Below, piece after piece: positions 34,600 to 46,869 of a stretch of 64,000 bases of DNA. Source of the stretch: Paramacrobiotus metropolitanus (taxonomy: Eukaryota; Tardigrada; Eutardigrada; Parachela; Macrobiotidae); assembly GCF_019649055.1 (NCBI RefSeq), contig NW_026570352.1, positions 124,001 through 188,000 of the forward strand. The letters run 5' to 3'. How positions within the stretch are numbered: position 1 is the stretch's first letter; every line of letters begins with the position of its first letter. The position numbers and the translations under genes were made by a program. The notes under the pieces were generated by a model. It did not search any database and was not told the origin of the DNA. It saw nothing but the letters and a program-made list of their open reading frames with translations.

Positions 34600-35979
34600 A
34601 GTTTCTGTTATGTTAAATTTTTACCGATTCATAACATACACAGACAGATTTTCCCCGGTTTCATGTTAGACGGCGCCGTTGTCTAAGCTGTTGACAGAGT
34701 GTATGACACGTAATGCTACCGGTGATAGTACATATCCCGACGCTAAGTTCGCTCCTGCCTGGTTTTGACATTCGTAGCTGTATGCGTGACCGCCCAAGTG
34801 ATCGCGGGACATTCCGTCGCGGGGTATATGTGCCACCTACGCAATTCGTTTCCAGACAATTCGTTGCGCAGCCGTTTCATTACGGGATACTTGGTTGTGC
34901 GACTTTTGGGAGCTCAAAAATTAAGTAATGGTTTATGGCAACGAGCAGTTATATGACCAATAGTCGGCAGGCAAATTGTCAGTAAAACTAAATATCCCGC
35001 TGCTAACTGTCTAACGACGCACCAATTTTATGTTTCAAGATGCAAAACACTATAATTTAACTTGAGCAGTTAGCACAGATGCACAAGGCTATGAGAAGTT
35101 GAGAACTACTCTAGTGGCGGTAGGGTAGTTTTCCTTAACTGAGTTCCTCGCTTCCCATGGGTACCGGCACTTGATGCATAAGAAAAAAGATGTACGAAAA
35201 CCGGTAAATGTATATGTAGAACTTTGGTAATCAATGTAGCCGATAAATTAAGCGGTTATTTATTTTTAACTGTAAAACAGTGTGTCCGCGTTGGCGCTTT
35301 ATGCCATTTCGATGGCCATTGCCTAATAATATGTTATTAAAGCAAATAATCGGATCCACGACCTTGATGCGCTCCACATATGTAGAATTCGCCTTTTTAA
35401 GTCTGGTAGATCTTCGCGTGAATGTACGTTTCGGTTTAATCAGTTTTAAGTCGGATTTACAACAAATTAGAAAGCCGACGCACAAACATTGATGTGGTGT
35501 GGCTTATGGACAGCCATACACGAAGTGATAATTCTTCGGCTCTGGGCGTTGACAGAGACATACAAAGACGTTCCGTGGATTTGCAGATGCTAACTACACT
35601 ACAGATACTACAGCACATTAATCTCAACCCAGCACGTACAACAGTTAAGAATTTCTCTGGATACGTGAATTCATGCATGAAATTATTAAGAAAATAATGC
35701 AATAAGCCTCCTCTCGGTTCTCAAGTGTATGTAATCACTGTTCAGCGTAATCTGCAGTTATTTATTATTATTCTGCATTCCTTGGTCAATAATTCCTCGT
35801 GCAGCTGAAAATTGCAATCATACTCGTTCCTTCTTGCTATGAATGATTAACGAATAACTATTTAATCGACTTAGCGGATCTGTTTCGGCATATTTATGGG
35901 TCTATTTAATTAGGATCGGAAAAGTCGAAATGAGCAGCTGTTTTCGGAATTACAGTTTTCTGTCATGACTCAGCTATAA
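34600..35979. other. Intergenic, no gene recognised
   Basis: Open frames of 60-84 codons occur on both strands (34.7-35.7 kb) without domains, leaders or splice partners. No repeat noticed. Confidence 0.4.
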
Positions 35980-36306
35980 ATCGGTACAGTCACTGTCAAT
36001 GCAATTGCCCTCGCTGTAACATACGCCCATTCGCGTCACAGTAATATCTGGAGAAGGTGTTACGCTTTATTGTGCCGACCGATGATATACACAATCCGGT
36101 TAGCTGGGAACGTTTTGACTTACACAAGAGACACGTATAGTTATTTGCCGGAAGCCGCCAGGTGTGGTTGGAACAACGCTACCGTTTATTTAATGGCTCT
36201 GATCTGCTCATCTCCGGTGCCTGTACTGATGACGATCAGGGCTTTTTTCGGTGTTACGTATCCGGTCAATCATAACAGGATGGAGCGGTTGTTGTTTATG
36301 AAATGA
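35980..36306 (+). pseudogene. GPCR fragment (TM3 end to TM5)
   Basis: One open frame of about 108 codons after a stop at 35977. VNAIALAVTYAHSRHSNIW resembles the end of TM3 plus ICL2 of the broken receptor at 27 kb (LLAINRIWAVTF), and ARCGWNN then TVYLMALICSSPVPVLM resembles an ECL2 cysteine and TM5. It has no start, TM1-2 or TM6-7. The relic of a receptor 3' end only 250 bp further on (36553) suggests one decayed gene. Confidence 0.45.
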
Positions 36307-36552
36307 TCGTTAGTAGCGACAGTGATAACGCATTGACCGGTGAGCGGAAACAGTTTACAATCAACATGCATTCAAAACAACAATTCCTGTCATCGGATTT
36401 AGGTATCTATCATGGCGCCGCAATTTACCTTTAACCAAGCCCTGTTTGTACTACAGGTACAGAAAAACTACCAAAAACTTGATATGTAATCCAAGAAGTG
36501 GTCCAAGTCCAAGTTAGAGTAACCCTAATCCGATCCAAGGTAGAGGGCGGGC

Positions 36553-37560
36553 TATGCAGAAAGCCATTACGAGCATTTTTCGCTGTCAAAGAAAAGTCCT
36601 AGCCCGCAAACATATTCCAAAATGGTACCACCTGGCACCCAATTGCGCCATTTCACCCGGTCGAAACGTTACTTTCGCGCACTGTTTAAATAGTTCCTAT
36701 GGTGATGTAATCACTCTCCGGGATGCGACTATGATCACCCGTTAGCGCTAATTCACATACATTACTTAAAGAGGAGGATGCTTTGATACCGAACCAATGT
36801 TCTTGTATGGAAGTCTTAAAGAGGAGGATGCTTTGATACCGTACCAATGTTCTCCTTCACACGAATTAACTTTAGAATCTAATAACCGAATGAGCCAGGT
36901 GAATTTCTACGGGTTACAGCTGCTGATGTTAGCAAATTTAGAATATTCTCCTGATTTTGTGTAATGGTAGATAAATAGTGATTTTTCACTCCCGGATTGT
37001 TATACAGCTTCCCGGCACAACACAAATAAACGACGAAAGCAGAATTTTAGAATCACGATCATTCCGGTTTTGTTTTTCGAGAAAGCCACATATTTACTGC
37101 TCGTACCATATTTTTATCCTGTCCAATTCGTTGTCACACTTTCTGCTGCTATTGTCTCTCAGTGTTTATCACACAGAAGATGGAAAAGCAAAATGAGCAA
37201 TCATTGCAATGGAAAGTAAAAACACTCTGCCGTCCACAATGTGGACTCCACAGTCACTCCACTTCAGGCACCGAAAATAAACTAGGATGGGATGTATGCA
37301 TGCTAGTGGGGACATGATGGGTTAGCCCGAAGCTGAATAGGACTGCGTGCAGTTGCCGCGAGGTATTTCGCGCTGCGGAGCGCGCAACGTCAATTTGGTC
37401 AGCCTTGTCCAGGTCCTGACACTGCACAGTATCCACGCTCCACTGCATCTTGCCGAATTCGGCAACAAGTGCCAACAACGCACGGATTGTTCTCATGACA
37501 AAAGCTTGGAACCTCACGACAAAAAGACAGCCACACATTCGTATGCTAAAAGTCAACACT
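36553..37560. repeat. Convergent-block repeat, copy B (GPCR tail plus F-box exon 3 relic)
   Basis: Starts with a copy of the GPCR C-tail (QKAITSIFRCQRK) on the plus strand. It ends with an antisense F-box exon 3 relic at about 37330-37480 (GKMQWSVDTVQ, QDLDKA...) in a broken frame. Within it CTTAAAGAGGAGGATGCTTT is duplicated (36767 and 36809). Copies B and C lie in tandem about 1 kb apart. Confidence 0.8.
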
Positions 37561-37576
37561 GCGCGTTATCGATATG

Positions 37577-38365
37577 AAACTGCTCAATCCGCTAATCTAT
37601 CATTCCAGCTTACCGGGAAAATCTGTACAGAAGGCCATTAAGAACATCTTCGGATCCAAAGAAAAGCCCCATCTAGCCAAGGGCCTAAATCTAAGGCCTC
37701 AATCCTAGCCTGATACCACCTGGTGCCAATTTGCGCCGTTTCACCCGGTCGAAATGTCACTTTCTCGCACTCCTCAGTTGATTCCTGTGGTAATCTAATC
37801 ACTTTTCCGGGATGCGACTTTGATTACACATTAGCGCTTATCTAATACAATACTCAGCATTAGCGCTGATTACCTCAAAGAGGAGGAAGCTTTATTGCTT
37901 TGATACCGAACACGTTTTGTAGATTTGACACGAATTAATTTAGAACCTGTTAACTGGCTTCTAGCTTCTGTTGTTAGCATTTTTTAACATTCTCTTAAAT
38001 TTGTGTAATGGTAGATAAATTATTTACTCCCGAATTGTCAAACAACTTCCCGGCAGAATAACAGTAAACGAAGAAGCTGAAATTCAGAATCACGTTCATG
38101 CCAGTTCCGTTCTTCAAGATGGCCGCATACCGTATTTACAATTCGTACCATATTTTTCCCCTGCGCAGTTCGCTGTCACACTTTCAGCTGCTGTTACTTC
38201 TCACTGTTCGTCACACAGAAGGCGAGAAAATAAAACGAGCAATCACTGCCATGAAAAAGTGAGAACACGCCGTCGTCCACAGTCACTCCACTTCCGGCAC
38301 CGACGATAAACTAAAATGGGTGTACGCATGCTACCCACTGGGGACCCATCATGTCCACCCTGGGG
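37577..38365. repeat. Convergent-block repeat, copy C (GPCR tail relic beside an intact F-box gene)
   Basis: Begins with plus-strand codons for LLNPLIYHSSLPGKS and QKAIKNIFGSK, a relic of the TM7 and C-tail of the GPCR, and runs into the intact exon 3 of the minus-strand F-box gene (38366-38545). Confidence 0.8.
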
Positions 38366-40515
38366 TTAGCTGGAAGCTGAATCGCATTGCGTGCAGTTGC
38401 CACGAATCATTTCGCGCTGTAGTGCGCACAACGTCAATTTGGTCAGCTTGTCCAGATCCTGACCCTGCACAGTATCTACGCTCCACTGCATCTTGCCGAA
38501 TTTGGAAACAACCCGCGGATCGCTCTCCTGGCAAGAAATCAGCACCTGGCGACACAAATCATGGAAAATCAGTTAGTACGTAGTGTCATGATTTAGAATT
38601 ACTATATAGCGTTCAGAATCTATGCCAAAAATTGTGGAATGCGACCGTATGTCAAAGGGGAATTACAAGTCGGCCTACCGTGTCGATCCGCTGACGGTCC
38701 GAGGACTCCGGCTCCTGCGAGGCCACATCAGCCAACCAATCCTTCAACTGCAGCCGCGCTTCACGACAATCCACCGTCAGACCCCTTTCCAGCACGTCAC
38801 TGAGATTCATGTGGACGCGAACGGGCTCACCGTCCACATCCACTGGTTCGGCGCTCAAACAGCTGACAGCATACTTTATCGACTCGTGGCGGAAGTGTTC
38901 GCCGGGACCACTGAAAGTCCCGTCCTTCCACACCACCCTGGCCACCGCCGCCGCCGCGCCATGCATATCTTCGTCCAGGCAGTTACCCAGATCCCAGTAG
39001 AACTTGTTTACAATAACCGTTATGTTATTATTTTCATCGAGATCTTGCTCGATCAGGACGCTGTCGATCAGATCGAAGCAGTCGGACAGAGCCGCATTGT
39101 CCGGCTGCTGATGCGACGCATTACCCATGATGATGATTTTGGTGATCGACGTCAGGCATTTCCACAAACACATGCCTACGAGGTACGCCGATCGGTACCA
39201 CTCGGTCTCGTTGGGCGTCGTGGCGATTCCGTCCTCATCGACGAGGCGCTGGTGGGAGAACGACACCCAGATTACCCGCTGTTCCGTTCCGATAAGAGAG
39301 TCCCACAGCGGACAAACTCGGCAACACTGGGCCCGGTGCACACTGTCCAGCATGTCCAAGATTTGGCGGAATATTGCAGCTGGCAAGGCGCAAAACATTT
39401 CCATCTGACCGGCACCGTCAAGTGCATCAACGACTCCAGACGGCTTGTATAACGGCAGCGATTCGCACGGCACCTGCGTGAGTCGGTTCCTAGCCTCGGT
39501 GATTAGTCGCTGCTGTAAAAAGCCGGGCAATGCAAAGATTAGAAATACCACCGAGCCACGCGTGCCCGATCATTTTGGCGTAAGATATTTCGGCAAACGG
39601 GCAATGCGAAAAAAAACAGGAAAAATTTCTATGTGCTACGCGCTATCAGAACCAGTTTTGCTGATTTTTGGAGAGTGAGAGTTTGCATTGTGCAAACAGT
39701 GTTCAAGTGCCGATGTGCGGCTGGTTTTTCTGATAATCATCATGACTCGTGTAGCGTATGTGACCAGCATTGTGATTACCGTAGTCCCGAAATACCCTAT
39801 GCCAGAATGGTACCGAGCGCGAGAGGCTTACCAGGTGTTCATCTTCCAATGGTGACTTTATCAGTTCTTGCAAGTACACCAGCGTCCTGCCCATGAGGCA
39901 AACAGGCCACACGGCGTACTCTGACGCCTCCACGGCCTGCTTCCAGGCGTCCCACAGAGCCGCGCTCACGCACTCACCGCCCCAGTAGTCCTCAGGCAGC
40001 ATGAAAGCGCGAGTCACGAAGGCGTACATCCCGATGCGACCCTCGCTACTGTCAGGAGCGTCAGCGGACTCCGGTAGGCGCACAGGTTGTGCCCGCATCA
40101 GGCGTCTTTTCACGCCGGCATCCAGCTGCATCTCCACAAACACATAGCGCTGCCAGAACAGTTGACTATATAACGGTTCTGTCGCGTGCCATGTCCATGG
40201 GCGGTCCGCACTGGTCCGCGCCAAAATCTCCACCCTGGGCTCATCGTCACCAGGGGGAAACGCTGCGTTGTTGAAGTGCCAAGCCGAGTCCAGTGTGCCA
40301 TCGAAGGTGTACCCCAGGGAATGACAGCTGGCGCGCACGGCTACCAGGTCCGGATTGACGAATGCAGCGTTTCGGCCGGGGCACTCGAAGTCGACGATCA
40401 AGCCGTTATTCAGGGCGTTGATGACGCGGCCGTGCTGCAGCGAGCCGTCGCTGGCGCGCACGTCCACCGCGTTCCACGCGTAAGTGTCGTGAGAGCGGGG
40501 GTACACGCTGCACAT
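38366..40515 (-). CDS. F-box protein with novel N-terminal domain, copy 1 (three exons)
   Basis: Minus-strand exons: 39832-40515, 38679-39512 and 38366-38545, all phase 0, 565 residues. The first in-frame ATG (40515) begins MCSVYPRSHD, conserved in the family. Exon 1 (residues 1-228) is a module unique to the family: DTYAWNAVDVRASDG, LQHGRVINALNNGLIVDF, a second strand-rich block (RYVFVEMQLDAG, MRAQPVRLP), then ALWDAWKQAVEAS. The pattern suggests one or two SH3/Tudor-like barrels; this is tentative. Exon 2 has an F-box at about 270-300 (LPAAIFRQILDMLDSVHRAQ, then CPLW). Exon 3 encodes SCQESDPRVVSKFGKMQW and LDKLTKLTLCALQREM. F-box proteins link substrates to SKP1-cullin ubiquitin ligases; the substrate is unknown. 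It is divergent with copy 2. Confidence 0.83.
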
Positions 40516-41172
40516 TGCGTCTGAAATCGATATGCCAAAAAGAACTCCACAAGTACTGCTGCTGCTGCTGCTCGGCACTAGACGGGTCGGTCGAACGCCT
40601 GAAAAATTTCTCTATAACAAGTGAACAATTCGATTATCGCTACTTGCAGACTTCATGTATTATGTTAGACTTCGACTCGTAAAAAATCTTCCACTCGGAA
40701 ATCGTAATTCCAAATCGCGATGTCTTAAAATTCAAAAATAAAAATCAGCGTGGGCCATAAAAATCCGATTGAAGTTCGGAATACTGCGCGCACGGCGCAA
40801 CCTGCAGCGTGAATCCGTGAAGACGCCACCCTGGCGGTTTAACTCTATCATGATCATGATCGGCCACACTGCCGCTGCAGGCAGCTATGGAGCACGGGAA
40901 AGACCAAGGACTCTACTCAGTCAATTTTTGTAGAAATTGTTTAGTAGAAACTGTTTTTTTCGCATTTAATTTATTTTGCATTTAATAGAACGTTATCTGC
41001 CGCTCCTTTCGACGTTTCACGGTTTCGTCGTATGATTTCGCATTTTAAAATTCGTTCCAACCGCAGTGGCAAAGAGGCAGCCCTACACCCTACACAGTGT
41101 AGATAACTCATCCCTTGTTGTTCCAAATCCGACCTCCTGATGTGGAACAACCGAAGGACCCAGTTCGAAAAT
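40516..41172. promoter_or_regulatory. Shared upstream region of divergent F-box copies 1 and 2
   Basis: About 660 bp separate the two opposite start codons. The part GACGCCACCCTGGCGGTTTA followed by CACACTGCCGCTGCAGGCAGCT (40823-40887) is echoed at 57088-57141 (GCCACCCTGGGGGTTTA, CACACTTCCGCCGCAGACAGCT) upstream of copy 4. A conserved block in a gene-free interval suggests a regulatory element. Confidence 0.5.
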
Positions 41173-43308
41173 ATGTGCACCATCTACAACCATCCCGACG
41201 AGATCTACGCATGGAACGCAGTTGGTGTGCGAAGCCCCAATGGTTTACTGGAGCACGGCCGAATCATCAACGTCGTGCACAACGGCCTCATCGTGGATTT
41301 TGACTGCCCTGGACGACGCGCCGACCTGGTGGAGCACAGCGCCGCTTTTCGATGTCCTCGCGATGTGTACAGCACTTTCGCCGAAGACCTTACCTATGGA
41401 TTTCGCCACGGTCTCGGTCTCGACACGGGTATGCAATCTCCGCCTGCCAGCCAGCAAAGTTTGGAGGTGTTGGCCCGTGTAGAAGCCAACCGTCCCTGGA
41501 CGTGGTATCCCGCTGAACTAATTTATCGGCGTCTGTTTTGGCAACGATACGTCTTCGTGAAGATTCGGTTGAACGAGGGGAGCGAGGTTAAGCAGATGAT
41601 GCGGGCACACCCTGTGCGTATAGCCGCCCCCGAGGGGGCGACGTCTGCCATTCAGCGTTGTCTATTCGTCACGTCCGGCCAACAGCTGCCTGCTGGCTAT
41701 TGGGGCAGTGACCATGTGGCAGCACCGTTGTGGGACGCCTGGAAAGAGGCTATTAAGGCGTCCAAGCACACAGTGTGGCCGGTGTGCCTCATGGGGGAAA
41801 TGGTAGTGTTTCTTCGGATTATATCGGACAGCCCCCTTACCACCGAGGATTTGGTGAGTAACTTCCAGTATTTGATCCTTTTTATCCTGATAAACGCCGG
41901 CAATTTGCCGTATTTGTCTACTGGGTTCGCTTCATTCCTTTTCCCCCATAATCTAAGTCTCCAGGAATCTGGCAGTTACTACCTGATTAAAAAATTGTAT
42001 TAAGAACTTAAACTTGTACATTGTCTTTTTACGTTCTTGTGTGACTTTTTTTGGGCACCGGGACAATATTAGTGAGACTTTTGTGCACCTGAATGCATTT
42101 CAATTTTTTTTGGAATTTTATCACTTTGAAAACCTGGCAAACCTATGTAACCTATGTCGACACAGGATTTGGCTACTTAATGTCAAAAACGCATTCCATG
42201 TGTTAGAGCAATCAACAATGAAAATTTTTAGCTGTTCCCGCCTCACGAAATACAGCCTCGTTCCAATGGCCTTCCGAAAGAATTTTTTGGTAACCCCGGT
42301 GCAGATAAATACGCAATAAAAACAGTATTTGAAGGAGTTGTATCCATATTTTGGGAAGATTTCCAATCAATATATCAATATGAGTATCAATTTCCATGTT
42401 TTCAGGAGAATCTACTGTCCGAAGCCAAGAGCCGACTAGCACCGCAGTCATTCTCAGTGATGACACCGTCCCCATCACCCTGCAGGCCAACTCAGGAGGA
42501 TTCACTCCAACAGCTGCCAAGGGTCCTTGTTAATCAAATTCTGCAGGTTTTGGACAGCGCGCAGCGGGCCCACTGCCGGCGAGTGTGTTCACTGTGGGAT
42601 GGTATACTGGAGCATCACTGCGTTGAGGTCGTCGTGTCGTTCTCCCACCAGCGCTGCGTTGATGATCGAGGTCGGCCCATCACTCCCCACGAGGTAGAGT
42701 GGCGGCGGTCGGCGTACATGGTAGGATGGAGTTTGTGGCAGTGCGTGGGTACCGGCACGGAGAGGATCATCATTAGCCGTGCGTCACACCAGGGCTATTC
42801 CAATGAAGTTTTGGCTGACTGTCTGCGGCTAATCGAGCACATCTACCAGGAGCTGCCGTCTAACGGAAAAACGCTGACGCTCATCGTGCACAAGTTCCAC
42901 TGGGACGTTGATTTTTTGCCCAACAGCGGGCTGGACTGTGGGGTGCCCCGGGTCAGAGTCATCTGGAAAGACTGCACGTTCTCCGGCCCGAAGGAGCTCT
43001 TCCACCGACATCCCATTATCTACGGCGTCAGTCCCACGGGGACCACTGCAAACGGGGCCCTGGGACTGTACGGCGTGGTTGAGGCCAGTCTGCCGGATTT
43101 TGAGGCCGATCTACCGCGGTTGTCTGTCTGGATCGCAGAAGCAGCCAGGGAAGGAGCAGGTTCTGCGCTTCGTCAGCGGATCGATCGGGTAGGCATCCGC
43201 TTGTTAGCTTCCATATAATTATGTGGTTATCAGTATGTAAAAAGGACATTCCCAAAGTAACTTTCTCTAATTTGTATTTCCCGTCAGAAAGAGATTCAGG
43301 TGCTTTGA
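41173..43308 (+). CDS. F-box protein with novel N-terminal domain, copy 2 (exon 3 reduced)
   Basis: Exons 41173-41853 and 42406-43188 are secure (phase 0, donors GTGAGT and GTAGGC, acceptor TTTTCAG). The start aligned with the other copies is MCTIYNHPDE at 41173; an upstream in-frame ATG at 41140 would add 11 residues. Exon 1 keeps EIYAWNAVGVRSPNG and GRIINVVHNGLIVDFDCPGR; exon 2 keeps the F-box LPRVLVNQILQVLDSAQRAH then CRRVCSLW. Exon 3 is not conserved: the next good acceptor (TTCCCGTCAG) gives only KEIQVL and a stop at 43308, so the product (494 residues) lacks the 59-65-residue C-terminal module of copies 1 and 3. Reading through exon 2 would end within ten residues. It is either a variant or an early decay state. 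Confidence 0.74.
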
Positions 43309-44491
43309 GCCATATCCAGCCGTTGGGAGGGTATGGGCGCACTGGTGAACGCGTACAACGTGTCTGCCTCGGCCAACGTTTGAATTAAATTTGCGCCCGA
43401 AAAGGGCGAACGCGCACACAATTATTGAATTTTTTAAATGGTGCAGCGGGCGCCACTTGGCGTGCGCCCGTGGCGCAGACTGGACTTTGGCCTGATGTGC
43501 TTTTAGCCTTATGTACGGTGAACACAAATTATAATTTACAATTTATAATATTTATGCTGTTAAAGCACGAAGTAATATATACGGGCGCAGGCGCTGCTTA
43601 TATATACGGGCGCAGACTTTGAATTTATGGGCGCAGTATAAAGTTCGAAGTGGGCGGAACTGGCGGAGCCAAATTGAGCCTGCGGCCTACACCATCCATG
43701 CGGCCCTGCTCATATCGTTGCAATATTCCTTCGTTAAGGAACCGAAATAAATGATAACTTCAGTTAATTATAAGCTGATAGAAACAAATTGCCGAGAAAA
43801 CCTTTGACGGTCTTTGGTACTCTTTCTCGTGATTTGCGCGGACTTTTTAAATTATTCTGTATTCTCGGCAACGTTTCCTAAAATGCAAAATGTAGTCCTT
43901 TGAATTTGGTTTATGTACATTCATACAACAGTTTTATTTCTCAATATGTACAAGGCGAGCTTCGCTCAACAAATATAATCAAATGAAGAATTTGTCCCAA
44001 TTAACGTGGGAAGGGACTGTGCACAAGACACTCATAGCATTACCACGCATAATCTCCAAACTTAAACGTTGAAACAAAAAACAGGTAGATCGGCTCTCGC
44101 CCGTCCTTAAAAATAACTTCTTACCAATCTCCTTTAACGTAACAATGCCGGTCTCACACCAAGTGCCAAAAAGTCTCACATGCAAAGGGGACAACAGTCT
44201 CACATACAAATGTAGTAACGTTGGGAATTCTCTCTTGCAAAAGAAAATTCATTCAGCTCAAACCGCTCTTCTGTGAAAATAAAGAACTGTCATGGGGTAT
44301 ATGTCAAAAGCACAACGCTTCTCAGCGATCGTACGGTAAATAATATCAATGCTGCGGAAAATTTGTTGTTTTCGGCGAAATGTGAACATAATTTGTCCAT
44401 ATGGAGTGTCCATATGGATGCGCTGGAGTGGACGTAAAATGCGTTCTCTTCTGATGTAAAGGCTGATGTACGTATTCGCAACAGCGAGAAA

Positions 44492-44557
44492 GAACACTTC
44501 AGAGAAGTGTTCTTTCTGTTCTTTCTGTTCTTCGAAGAACACTTCAGAGAAGTGTTC
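44492..44557. repeat. Twin palindrome GAACACTTC-aga-GAAGTGTTC
   Basis: The 21-bp palindrome occurs at 44492-44512 and again at 44537-44557, separated by TTC/GTTC-rich sequence and flanked by further TTCGAAG strings. Both copies are perfect. Confidence 0.9.
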
Positions 44558-45347
44558 TTCGAAGTGTTTATTTAGTTTTGTGAAAGAAGATTTCGTTTGG
44601 TTTATTTAGTTTTGTGTAGCTGATGTTAACCTCTGAGCTTTTTAAAGCGTACTGTCAACATCGTAGTAACACTAACTCTACTGGAAGTTGATATGTACCT
44701 ACAAGCGCTGGCCGACGAAACAACTCTAAAGACGAAACTGGTAATCAAAAGACTGATGTCCAGAAGGACATGAAAAAATGGCCCAAAGTGGCACAAGGTT
44801 TTTCGTTTTCTGTGTTTTTCACCAAACCTTTGATTTTCGTTTGCTTCGATATCTACATAGTGCACATTGCTTATATCTATACAAGAAAAACTATGTAATT
44901 TGTGTATTGCTTCAGATAACAGAGAGATAAAGAGAAAGTTGCTAAAGATACTCGTACAATTGTACTGGTAGGGTTGCAGTTGGCGGCGCGAATCGACGAT
45001 AACTCAATTAGTATGATGGCCATTGTCCACTACACTGCGATAATCGCAATAACAAATTTCGTACTTGCAGTATTCGTATTAATAAATAACAACAATGGGT
45101 AACGCAGCAGAAAACAAAGATGAGTAGTAAATACAATGAATATAGATATCAATCTTCGGCAAGCACCAACCATCCTTGCATGTAAAGCAGACTGACGTTG
45201 GCGGGCCGTGGTATGTTGGTTGGTTGGTGTAGCTCAGGCATTCGCGATTTTCGCTGTCTTCACGTATGCTCGATTTGCCAACCGCATTACACAGCATTAC
45301 CTTGTTGAGTTGTTGTGTTATTAACAGGTTCTCCATGACTGCCAAGG

Positions 45348-45385
45348 TTGGTATTATGACACCGGTTCCTGTGTCATAATACCAA
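45348..45385. repeat. Perfect 15-bp stem, 8-nt loop
   Basis: TTGGTATTATGACAC at 45348-45362 is the exact reverse complement of 45371-45385, with CGGTTCCT between. Confidence 0.92.
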
Positions 45386-46149
45386 TCCGGGCGATCCGCT
45401 CGACATGGTATGGTTGACGGTGGATATAGTGCAACGTAACGGGTTGGACGGCCTGACCAAGCTGACATTATACGCTCTGCAGCGCGAGATGGCTGGCGGC
45501 GAGCCAACTTGCATGGAAGGGTGAAAATGTGAAATTATTACTTACCCCTCCGACGGCGCTTGCATACAGATTTCTTCATTCATGCTGGATCTTGAGTGGA
45601 CAAACCGGGCGGTGTCGAATGAGCTGACAGAAAAGCATACCTTTGTACTTAAAGCGAGAAAGTAATTATTTTTGTCTGATCAGTTGACCATGTTTTCCTA
45701 CTGTAATCATCATTTTGGCAGCCTGGTAGCCTGATTGCCGATTTACCGGAAGGCGGAAGTTACCCATGCTGATTCTTCCGTTTTTGTAAGCACTTATTGC
45801 AGCGCTGAATCTATTACTCGAATGAAACTTGAAACCGTGTGGACAGTCGGACTACTTGCGTTTTTGAAGCTGGCTCCATATTTATTCAAATAGCCTTGTC
45901 ATCTTGAATTTTCCTTGTTTCACTAACTTATGATAACGGATTCCTGTTACAGTGCGTTTTTACGGTTCATCACATAAACAGGTCGAAAAACCTAATTCTG
46001 TAGTGAAGAACTGAAAACATCCGCCGTTCACAGCTGTTCCACTTGACGAAAACGGGATACTAAAAACTGATCATGCTGAATGTAGTGTAAGCAGAATGTT
46101 ATTTGTACCTACTGCGGACTACGGGGGTGGGCTACAAACTGATCGGATT

Positions 46150-46869
46150 GAATGCCTCTACCACGCACCATTTCCCATTGCAGAGCTCACAGTGGCAATT
46201 CAATTTGGTCAACTGGTCCAACTCTTTGCCCTGAGGTCTGAACTGTATCCACACTCCAGCGCAATTTGCCGAATTTGGCAATTACACGCGAATCGTTCTC
46301 TGCTGATGGGGAAATTGCTTAAATTCTTGTGCGGTTTACGTACACACGGGAGTTGGTGGTAGCAACGCAGCCTGCTGCGTACGGCCGATGGGAGGAATTG
46401 GGGTTGATGCGGAGAGGTTTCACACGAAAACGCCGTGCGCGGCAAGTGAAAACCCATAATGGATGGCGTCTATGAAGTATGAGGCAACGCCATGCGCTAC
46501 TTTGCGTTTACTTTATCTTCTTCTTTGCAATGCTTTGCACATTTCTGACGAGGTCAACATCTCATTCCATAGATAACAGACGCGTTTCAAACGCAGCCAC
46601 TGAACGGTGTCCACTAACTTGAACATCTCGGCAAGGATCTTTGGCGGCAAAGGTGAACCGGAGACATGGTTGCGTAAGTTTTCCTTTCGCTTGGTGTACT
46701 CCAGTTGTTCTTGTACAGCGGTGTTTAGTGCCTTGAAAATTTTTTTCAAAAAAACAGTGCAGGCGAAGCGAGTGGGCACACCGGGCATCGTCATGGTGTT
46801 CGGATGAACACTAGCAAAACCTGTACTTAGTTTTGTGCTGTGCACTAAAGCAGAAATGATTTTAACCAT
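46150..46869 (-). pseudogene. Divergent, decayed F-box family copy
   Basis: Minus strand. 46513-46869 encodes PLPPKILAEMFKLVDTVQWL then RLKRVCYLW, an F-box like that of the intact copies but without the preceding N-terminal module or the downstream body. At 46150-46330 an exon-3-like stretch is visible (NDSRVIAKFGKLRWSVDTVQ, and in another frame GKELDQLTKLNC), so the frame is broken. Confidence 0.65.

Larger units (their letters stand above)
43309..46129. other. Intergenic with small repeats; no gene recognised
   Basis: GGGCGCA-type motifs recur at 43330-43640, including TATATACGGGCGCAG twice. A frame of 142 codons on the minus strand (45079-45507), with a Cys-rich CFTCKDGWC, has no partner or recognised domain. 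Bases about 45650-46110 resemble the spacer of the convergent-block repeats. Confidence 0.4.

Noticed and set aside
38622-39452. 276-codon plus-strand frame
   Set aside because: It is antisense to exon 2 of F-box copy 1, whose paralogues and splice sites support the minus strand.
44492-44557. Heat-shock element
   Set aside because: GAA and TTC blocks are separated by three bases, not the two required by heat-shock factor.
45079-45507. 142-codon minus-strand frame with a CFTCKDGWC stretch
   Set aside because: No recognisable fold, leader or splice context; a perfect palindrome crosses it, so it is probably non-coding.
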